The translations under genes were made by a program, and so were the position numbers. A stretch of DNA of 20,127 nucleotides. Source: a candidate division NPL-UPA2 bacterium. GTDB taxonomy: Bacteria; Bacillota; UBA994. Location: NCBI GenBank assembly GCA_018725205.1, contig QLUB01000018.1, positions 1 to 20,127 of the forward strand. The letters are read 5' to 3'. Position 1 is the stretch's first letter. Every line of letters starts with the position of its first letter. Below are positions 15,854 to 20,127 of this stretch, piece after piece. The notes under the pieces are model-generated. The model made no database searches and was not told the DNA's origin. It saw only the letters and a list, made by a program, of their open reading frames with translations.

Positions 15854-16223
15854 ATTTCGGCTCCCTCTCGAATTGATGGATTGACCGCACTGCTAGATCC
15901 GTCACTTGATCAGCTGTTAAGGGATCTGTGTCGATAATCAGGTGCGCATGTGCCTTGGCTTCTGCCAGGATGTCCCACTGCTCATTGAGTCTCTCTTGGC
16001 CCCACTCGATGGGGCGGCGTACACGGGCCATCGGCAGTGTACAACTCAGGTAGATCAAAAGGTCTGGTTTGATGCGACGCCAAAAACGGCGGGACACAGA
16101 GTGCTCTTGCGGAATATTGATAGCATTATGCCCCAAAGCGCGGAGCTTACTTACTAACGTGCTCTTCCCGCTCACGCAGTTCCCGACTACCCCTATGCGT
16201 AAGCCTGCGTCAACGCCTAACAC
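15789..16223 (-). CDS. Small P-loop nucleotide-binding protein of unknown function
   Basis: A 144-residue protein with an N-terminal Walker A, GVVGNCVSGKST (~11-22). A kinase-like fold follows: a QEHS motif (~39-42), DLLIYL (~54-59, in the place of Walker B), an Arg-rich RVRRPIEWGQERL, and LIIDTDPLTADQV near 95-107. This is compatible with a small adenylate-kinase-like or shikimate-kinase-like P-loop protein; no substrate can be named. The start is GTG (16221-16223) inside the end of the phosphatase gene (7-bp overlap) without a strong ribosome site, so coupling is likely. The last ~20 residues, Cys- and Pro-rich, overlap the HD gene in another frame and look like a run-on past the true end. 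Confidence 0.8.
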   Translation of the reverse strand: MLGVDAGLRIGVVGNCVSGKSTLVSKLRALGHNAINIPQEHSVSRRFWRRIKPDLLIYLSCTLPMARVRRPIEWGQERLNEQWDILAEAKAHAHLIIDTDPLTADQVTDLAVRSIHQFEREPKCDERTSQLKCCESPSPCTDLP

Positions 16224-16768
16224 GGCAAATTCACGCTTAGGGTGCGAATCTTTACGTCTGCGCTGTGTTCACCCACGTATAGCACGCAAACCGCCATATC
16301 GTCCTGCGCCAAGAAGTCCGGTGAGGCGCCGTGACGAAGCAGTAAGGCTTGCAGCTCCTCATCTTGCCAGGGGATACCCTGCGCGCGGCCGGCTGCGTAA
16401 ATGCCGTCCGTCATGGCCACAACCGCGAGCTTTGGCTCTAATGCCACCTCACACACATTTGGCTTCATACTGCGGTGCACGCCGATGGGCTGCGAACTCG
16501 CGTCCAACGTCATGACTACGTCCGATTGTAGCAAGAACACCGGTGGGCCTGCATTTTGCGTAATGACCAGACTCATGGTCTCTAAATCCGCCGAGATAAT
16601 GGTGAGGGTGGCCGACACTTTCCCGTCGCGGAGCGCAAACAACATGTCATGCACGGCCCGCGCTACGGCTCCATCCCGCGCGCCTTCGCCAATCAGGGAG
16701 GCGCACTTGGCGACGACCAAACGGCTGTTGGTGCGCGCAGACCTGCCACTGCCCTGCGCGTCCGCCAA
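16217..16768 (-). CDS. Stand-alone SpoIIE/PP2C-type serine phosphatase, N-terminus shortened or with unusual start
   Basis: Resembles the SpoIIE/PP2C-like phosphatase domain that removes phosphate from Ser/Thr in partner-switch proteins. Visible landmarks are ADAQGSGRSA (metal-site region), GKVSATLTIISADLETMSLVITQNAGPPVFLL, SQPIGVHRSM, VVAMTDGIYAAGR and DDMAVCVLYV. The only ordinary start in frame is TTG (16766-16768), with no close ribosome site. The reading frame is open upstream to a TAG at 16817-16819, and there reads ITYITRLGGLSVV, which looks like genuine family sequence. An ATT (16796-16798) with AGGA 9 bp before it is a possible non-standard start. Family relatives as I recall them have about 30 more residues, so the gene may be truncated. 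Overlaps the P-loop gene by 7 bp. Confidence 0.75.
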   Translation of the reverse strand: MADAQGSGRSARTNSRLVVAKCASLIGEGARDGAVARAVHDMLFALRDGKVSATLTIISADLETMSLVITQNAGPPVFLLQSDVVMTLDASSQPIGVHRSMKPNVCEVALEPKLAVVAMTDGIYAAGRAQGIPWQDEELQALLLRHGASPDFLAQDDMAVCVLYVGEHSADVKIRTLSVNLPC

Positions 16769-16827
16769 AACAACGGATAGGCCACCTAGCCTAGTAATGT
16801 AAGTGATTCCTGCACACTATTTCCCCA

Positions 16828-17322
16828 TTATACGCCAAGATTCCTGCCGCCATAGACGTAGTTTTCGCCGACGCGCCGCGACCAAAACGCGCGCTCAAAT
16901 AGGAGCGCCCGTGCAGTGTGGGCGAGAGCAGCGGTTTGTGTCAGTTTAAGTGGTACTTCCACCCCGTTTACGAGGACCACCGTGCTTCCCCTTTCCGTGG
17001 CCTCAATTTTCTGGATTGCCTGGATGCGGAAGTAACCGTACGCCGCGTCGCCCCTGACAAGCGGCATATGCACTTTAAGAGGGGCAAAAGTAGCACTTAA
17101 GGCAAGGGGCAAAGGCACAAGATTACGCTTCCCGGAAACAAACTGCGCGGCATTGCGGAGAGCTTTTTGGTCGAGAGCGAAGTGTCGGCAGGCCTGCCGA
17201 ACAAGTGTGCTGACAGCAACTTGCTCGGGGGTGGTCTTATCAGGGTAGATCACCATACTGACGAGGCCTTGTGATGTATAGTCTGGATAAAACGCGAGAA
17301 CCACATCCCAGTTTAGAGCCAT
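16828..17322 (-). CDS. ComK-like protein, tentative
   Basis: A 164-residue soluble protein without a clear catalytic motif. Its second half (RNLVPLPLALSATF, then a GYFRIQ stretch, then RGSTVVLVNGVEVPL and a helix with AHTARALLF) follows the spacing of ComK family transcription factors: an FPT-like turn, an aromatic before the strand, and TEVTFSNGKTMELP. CRHF near residue 45 matches a conserved CRFF in ComK. This is pattern reading, not a search, and could be coincidental; a LytTR-like or unrelated fold is possible. ATG at 17320-17322 follows GGGAGG at 7 bp. A promoter with direct repeats lies directly upstream, and the regulator gene before it ends 76 bp away. Confidence 0.6.
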   Translation of the reverse strand: MALNWDVVLAFYPDYTSQGLVSMVIYPDKTTPEQVAVSTLVRQACRHFALDQKALRNAAQFVSGKRNLVPLPLALSATFAPLKVHMPLVRGDAAYGYFRIQAIQKIEATERGSTVVLVNGVEVPLKLTQTAALAHTARALLFERAFWSRRVGENYVYGGRNLGV

Positions 17323-17337
17323 AAGTGCACCTCCCTG

Positions 17338-17376
17338 CCACGCAGTATACGCTAGCGTGGTTACAGGCAGGTTACA
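17338..17376 (-). promoter_or_regulatory. Promoter with 11-bp-period direct repeat and inverted repeat around the -10 box
   Basis: On the minus strand the repeat TGTAACC occurs at 17370-17376 and 17359-17365, 11 bp apart with 4 bp between. A TATACT -10 box is the complement of 17344-17349. The expected -35 place (about 17367-17372) falls inside the repeat and has no TTGACA-like sequence. CCACGC (17338-17343) and GCGTGG (17355-17360) form an inverted repeat around the -10 box. Seven-base direct repeats at 11-bp spacing replacing the -35 are the layout of PhoB/OmpR-activated promoters, and the upstream gene encodes such a winged helix. The repeat is short, so chance is not excluded. Confidence 0.5.
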
Positions 17377-17398
17377 CGTACATACATTTTTGGGATAA

Positions 17399-18526
17399 TC
17401 ATTGTAACACGACGGGTGCTTGCGGGTTGAAGGCGTAGCCTATGCCTCGCCGCGTGATTATCCACGTTTGTCCGTGCGGCAACTTGCTTCTAAGCCGCGA
17501 AACCTGCGCTTTGATGCTCCGTTCACCCAAATAGAGCTCCTGCCCCCCGGTCAAACTAGCGTAGATTTGCGCCGCGTTATACACCCTGCCGGGATTAGCC
17601 ACCAGCAAACACAGAATGCGCATCTCCTGTGGAAACAAGGGCAGCAGTCGCCCCCCGAAACGCACTTCCATGGTGCCCCTATTCACGATTAGCTTTTGTT
17701 GGCCGCTCTCCGCTAACTTGAGTGCCAAGCTCACGGCTGGAACCGGGCGCTCTCGCGCTAACCCTTGGCGGCGTAAGTCCGTCAGAGTAGGCCGTGCGCA
17801 GGCGACGCGGCTGAGCCTGCCGTGCTTGGCGCTCTCCTGCACTGCCATGTACACCGCTTGCGGTCCTTGCTCGCAGCAGAGCAACCCTCGCGCTAACTCC
17901 CGCGTTAGTTCCGGTGCACCGCCTGTCCACGCATAGAGGGCCAGAGCGACGGGGTCATCGCTTGAGCGTTCAAGCAATCTGGCCACTTCGTCGCGCGTGA
18001 AATAGCCCAGTGTCAGCTTGGCCCCCTCCCATTTGCCCGTCACGCCCACGACAAGGTACACCCGCATCAGGCTTGGGCAAAACATGCGCTCACTGCTAAA
18101 CGCCTTGAGCAGTCCCGACATTACCTCGCGTTCGCGCGGGGCTAAACACTCCAGCCCATCAAGCAGAACAACTAACGGCGAGTGCTCAGTTAACGCAGCA
18201 AGGAAGGAACGTGGTGTTACCTCCTCCCACTCCTGACCTAACTTGCGCCCAAGCTCCGCAAACATGCTGCCTTCGCTGTGGGTGGCGTTAATGTAGACGA
18301 TCGTGCCTTTAGCCGCCGCCGCCATTTCGCTGCCCAGCTGCGAAAGGAACAACGTGAGTCCAGCCCGCGGCTCTGCCTCCACTACTAGGTAGCCGTCCTC
18401 CCACATTAACGCCTTCGCTTGCGGCATCACCTGTCGTTCTACCTTCACCTTCGTCACCCCATTGCGTTTTCCTAGAGCATATACGAACACGTGTTCGTTG
18501 TCAATGTCTATAATGAATTTCCGCAC
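17399..18526 (-). CDS. AAA-like domain fused to C-terminal OmpR-type winged-helix regulator
   Basis: A 375-residue cytoplasmic regulator. Residues ~1-40 are of unknown fold. Residues ~40-230 resemble an AAA/STAND-type ATPase (AAA_35-like): a P-loop-like EAEPRAGLTL (50-59), a Walker-B-like PLVVLLDGLE (117-126), GYFTRDEVARLLE and the WTGGAPELTRELARGL sensor-like stretch. The Walker A lysine is replaced (GLT in place of GK[ST]), so hydrolysis is doubtful. Residues ~279-370 are an OmpR/PhoB winged helix (LFPQEMRILCLLVANPGR, ERSIKAQVSRLRSKL, RRGIGYAF). This order is the reverse of SARP/AfsR proteins. No receiver domain is present. The start is GTG (18524-18526) with no Shine-Dalgarno site; no other start lies upstream in frame. 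Confidence 0.85.
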   Translation of the reverse strand: MRKFIIDIDNEHVFVYALGKRNGVTKVKVERQVMPQAKALMWEDGYLVVEAEPRAGLTLFLSQLGSEMAAAAKGTIVYINATHSEGSMFAELGRKLGQEWEEVTPRSFLAALTEHSPLVVLLDGLECLAPREREVMSGLLKAFSSERMFCPSLMRVYLVVGVTGKWEGAKLTLGYFTRDEVARLLERSSDDPVALALYAWTGGAPELTRELARGLLCCEQGPQAVYMAVQESAKHGRLSRVACARPTLTDLRRQGLARERPVPAVSLALKLAESGQQKLIVNRGTMEVRFGGRLLPLFPQEMRILCLLVANPGRVYNAAQIYASLTGGQELYLGERSIKAQVSRLRSKLPHGQTWIITRRGIGYAFNPQAPVVLQ

Positions 18527-18539
18527 TGATGGAAATTCA
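18514..18539. repeat. 9-bp inverted repeat covering the regulator start
   Basis: TGAATTTCC (18514-18522) and GGAAATTCA (18531-18539) form a perfect 9-bp inverted repeat around 8 bp that contain the putative GTG start codon. In RNA it would fold over the start. It may be an autoregulatory operator or a translational control hairpin; a chance match of this size is also possible in 20 kb. Confidence 0.4.
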
Positions 18540-18578
18540 GCATTGCCACCGACATGGAAATCGGCAACGCAAAGGGGA

Positions 18579-18597
18579 CGTGAAACAAAATTTCACG
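18579..18597 (-). terminator. Hairpin at the end of the thiT-like gene
   Basis: CGTGAAA (18579-18585) and TTTCACG (18591-18597) form a perfect 7-bp stem with a 5-base loop overlapping the stop codon (18593-18595). The following tract on the minus strand is TCCCCTTTG, poor in U, so it is a weak or factor-assisted terminator at best. Confidence 0.4.
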
Positions 18598-19341
18598 ACA
18601 GAAGGGTGGTGATGGCTAGGTATACGGCGTAGACTGCGGCGGGGGGCATGGTGACCAGCAACAGGCCGCGCTTGCCAGCGGAGAAATCGCGACGGACACT
18701 TAGGGCGTGATATACGCCAAGGAAGGCCCAAGCCGCAAGGGCAATGTAGCTGACAAGAGCTTGACTCCCTAAGCCTATTATCACGGCCAGAGCGACAAGG
18801 GGGACAACAAAGGAGACAATCTCAAGCAGATTGCGCCGTAAGTCAAACTCCGCTGAGGCCATAGGCATGACCTTGGCCATGACAAGCGGAGCGACCATTA
18901 GCGCAATGATTAATTCCGGCCCCATATAAGTGATATTGTAGACTAGCGAGTAAGCATAAATACTCTGACCTGCGGGTGCGTATGCGGCAAAGAAAATTAC
19001 GCCGGAGAGAAAATGACACAGTAGTCGCGACAGTCCTCCCACGGTAATACCTGCCAGCGGTTTGTCCTTGAAGAACCCTGCCAAGCCAATGGACGCAAAG
19101 GCCAATGGGTAGTCTAGCAAAGCTTGGATGGGATGAACGATATATGGCTCTGTCAAGAGCTTAGTGCCGCTAAACAGCAGCCCGGCCACCATGCCGGGGA
19201 TACAATCACAAAGATGGGCAGCATGGCCAGCGACACCGAACCGCCTTGTGGCATTTCCACGACTCTAAACAAGCTCAGCACATAGGCAAAGGCCACCATT
19301 ACCGCTGTTTCGACTAGCATTAAGGTCTGTCTATTTTTCAT
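18593..19341 (-). pseudogene. thiT: ThiT-type thiamine ECF transporter S component, frameshifted
   Basis: Substrate-binding membrane subunit for thiamine uptake by an energy-coupling-factor transporter. The N-terminal frame (start ATG 19339-19341, GGGAGG upstream) reads MLVETAVMVAFAYVLSLF and VEMPQGGSVSLAMLPIFVIV. The matching continuation, AGLLFSGTKLLTEPYIVHP, then IQALLDYPLAFASIGLAGFF, lies in another frame beginning near 19192. The break falls in GTATCCCCGGCATGG (about 19188-19202). Alignment with ThiT spacing suggests four missing bases, or one. It may be a real pseudogene or an assembly error. After the usual ThiT region (~180 residues) the second frame continues with about three more hydrophobic helices, making the C-terminus longer than usual. 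The TPP riboswitch directly upstream confirms the thiamine link. Confidence 0.85.
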
Positions 19342-19354
19342 ACATATCCCTCCC

Positions 19355-19368
19355 TGAATTTCCGCACT
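19355..19368 (-). repeat. 14-bp sequence shared with the regulator start
   Basis: TGAATTTCCGCACT at 19355-19368 is identical to 18514-18527. Here it lies between the riboswitch terminator and the thiT ribosome binding site; there it overlaps the start of the winged-helix regulator. One such 14-base match is expected by chance in a window this long, so it matters only because of both locations. Confidence 0.35.
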
Positions 19369-19369
19369 A

Positions 19370-19399
19370 AAAACACGCGCCCCCGAAACAGGAGCGCGC
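19370..19399 (-). terminator. Riboswitch-controlled rho-independent terminator
   Basis: On the minus strand GCGCGCTCC pairs with GGGGCGCGT around a 7-base loop, followed by GTTTTTAG. It is placed between the TPP aptamer and the thiT ribosome binding site. This suggests transcriptional attenuation: TPP bound, terminator formed, transporter off. Confidence 0.85.
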
Positions 19400-19407
19400 C
19401 TTACACT

Positions 19408-19500
19408 CTTGCTTCCCTACGCTGGCGTTACCCAGATCAGGTTCAAAGGGTCAGGGGCTATGCCCCTTCTCAGCCTGCTATTTGCAGACTCCCCTAGCTA
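19408..19500 (-). ncRNA. TPP riboswitch (THI box)
   Basis: Reading the minus strand from 19500, the aptamer has the conserved elements in order: CTAGGGGAG at the 5' side of the closing stem, CTGAGAA (19467-19473) at the pyrimidine-sensing loop, an AGGGGC/GCCCCT variable hairpin, then ACCTGATCTGGGTAA, GCCAGC and GTAGGGAAGC at 19411-19444. These bases form the two-armed TPP-binding core. A terminator follows directly, then the thiT gene. It controls a thiamine transporter, the usual target. Confidence 0.96.
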
Positions 19501-19529
19501 CTGGTATTCAACTGTGTGACTTAACAATT

Positions 19530-20006
19530 CTACAGAGGTGGCTTTCGTCTAGGCAACACCAACATGCGACTTAGCCGCTCTACAATTGCTTGGGTCTCGC
19601 TTGCTTCCCGACCAATTAGCAGGATAGTGTCATCGCCCGCGATAGTTCCCATTACTCCTTCGAGCTCTAGGCTATCAAGCGCTGCGGCTGCCGCATTGCC
19701 GCCCCCGGAGAATGTTTTGATGACCACAAGGTTGCCGGTGTAGTCAAGGCCGGTTACGGCGTTACGCAGAATGCGAACCAGTCGGTCGGTAAGGCTATCG
19801 CTGCCGTTCCCCGGGGATTGGGTGTAGACCTGTCTGCCGGAGGGGCCTGCGGTTTTGATCAGCCCAAGTTCTTTAACATCGCGCGATACCGTAGCCTGCG
19901 TGGCCTTGTGGCCTGCGTTCTCCAGCAGGCGACCTAACTCCTCCTGCGTCTCCACCTCTTGCCTAGTGACGATCTCTAAGATTCTCGCCTGCCGTTGCTC
20001 TTTCAC
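19530..20006 (-). CDS. argR: Arginine repressor ArgR/AhrC
   Basis: Hexameric arginine-binding regulator of arginine synthesis and breakdown genes. The 158-residue length is typical. The N-terminal winged helix has TQEELGRLLENAGHKATQA and the recognition helix TVSRDVKELGL (~39-49). The C-terminal oligomerisation and arginine-binding domain has LDYTGNLVVIKT, GNAAAAALDSL and the key GTIAGDDTILLI (Asp pair) near 120-131. The start is GTG (20004-20006) with AGGAGG 6 bp before it. In Clostridia argR usually lies near recN and spo0A; the neighbour on the upstream side is outside this window. I see no clear ARG box in the short upstream part. Confidence 0.96.
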   Translation of the reverse strand: MKEQRQARILEIVTRQEVETQEELGRLLENAGHKATQATVSRDVKELGLIKTAGPSGRQVYTQSPGNGSDSLTDRLVRILRNAVTGLDYTGNLVVIKTFSGGGNAAAAALDSLELEGVMGTIAGDDTILLIGREASETQAIVERLSRMLVLPRRKPPL

Positions 20007-20074
20007 CGCACACCTCCTGCACGTTCTGGTGTCGATATTCTACCATTTTGAGGACGCGGCGACTAGTCCCTAGT

Positions 20075-20127
20075 GGTTGACGGTTGACGGTTGACGGTTG
20101 ACGGTGGCGGTTGACGGTTTACGGTTG
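20075..20127. repeat. GGTTGAC heptamer array at the right edge
   Basis: Four perfect tandem copies of GGTTGAC (20075-20102) are followed by a 6-base degenerate unit (GGTGGC), another perfect copy (20109-20115), GGTTTAC, and a partial unit that runs off the window. The array starts about 70 bp upstream of the argR start. Its complement occurs in the 11.5-kb mosaic (CCGTCAACCGTC at 11603-11614). Confidence 0.95.

Overview
The window looks like a chromosomal piece of a Gram-positive, Clostridia-type Bacillota, probably from an assembled environmental genome. The main evidence is gene order. On the minus strand I read secD-secF ... recJ-apt-relA(rel)-dtd-MBL hydrolase-hemZ-aspS, a conserved Clostridia/Bacillus-type housekeeping supercluster. 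Base composition is moderately GC-rich by eye. Start codons are mixed (ATG, GTG and TTG, plus one gene with no usual start), and purine-rich Shine-Dalgarno sites are common.

Region 1-235 is a scar zone. The first 62 bases are the 5' end of a minus-strand gene whose N-terminus reads like an IS1595-type transposase. It is followed by two short palindromes and a plus-strand ORF start resembling a phage holin-like membrane protein, which is cut off where it runs into the 3' end of aspS. Region 197-9238 holds the tightly packed block aspS, hemZ, MBL hydrolase, dtd, rel, apt and recJ, mostly overlapping or abutting. hisS, usually found between hemZ and aspS, is missing, and hemZ lacks its usual N-terminal part. 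Between apt and rel lie five perfect CACATGG heptamers flanked by a second copy of the apt 3' tail.

Region 9294-12951 interrupts the usual secF-recJ neighbourhood with a Ski2/Mtr4-like DExH helicase (minus) and a CNNM/CBS/CorC-HlyC membrane protein (plus). They are divided by a ~105-bp mosaic of in-register 7-bp words. A strong hairpin terminator separates the CNNM gene from convergent secF. Region 12993-15180 is secD-secF with its own sigma-A-like promoter.

Region 15182-18526 is the most unusual part: a minus-strand set made of a fusion regulator (AAA-like domain with a lost Walker lysine plus a C-terminal OmpR-type winged helix), a ComK-like protein, a stand-alone SpoIIE/PP2C-type phosphatase lacking a normal start, a small P-loop protein and an HD-domain protein. 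The promoter before the ComK-like gene carries a 7-bp direct repeat with 11-bp period, the spacing used by OmpR/PhoB-type regulators.

Region 18593-19500 is a TPP riboswitch with terminator controlling a thiT-type thiamine transporter gene that is frameshifted in this sequence. Then come argR and, at the right edge, another heptamer array (GGTTGAC) whose reverse complement also occurs in the 11.5-kb mosaic. There is no gene-free stretch longer than 300 bases; the largest gap, 11505-11691, is the heptamer mosaic plus a promoter region. I saw no rRNA, tRNA or CRISPR array.
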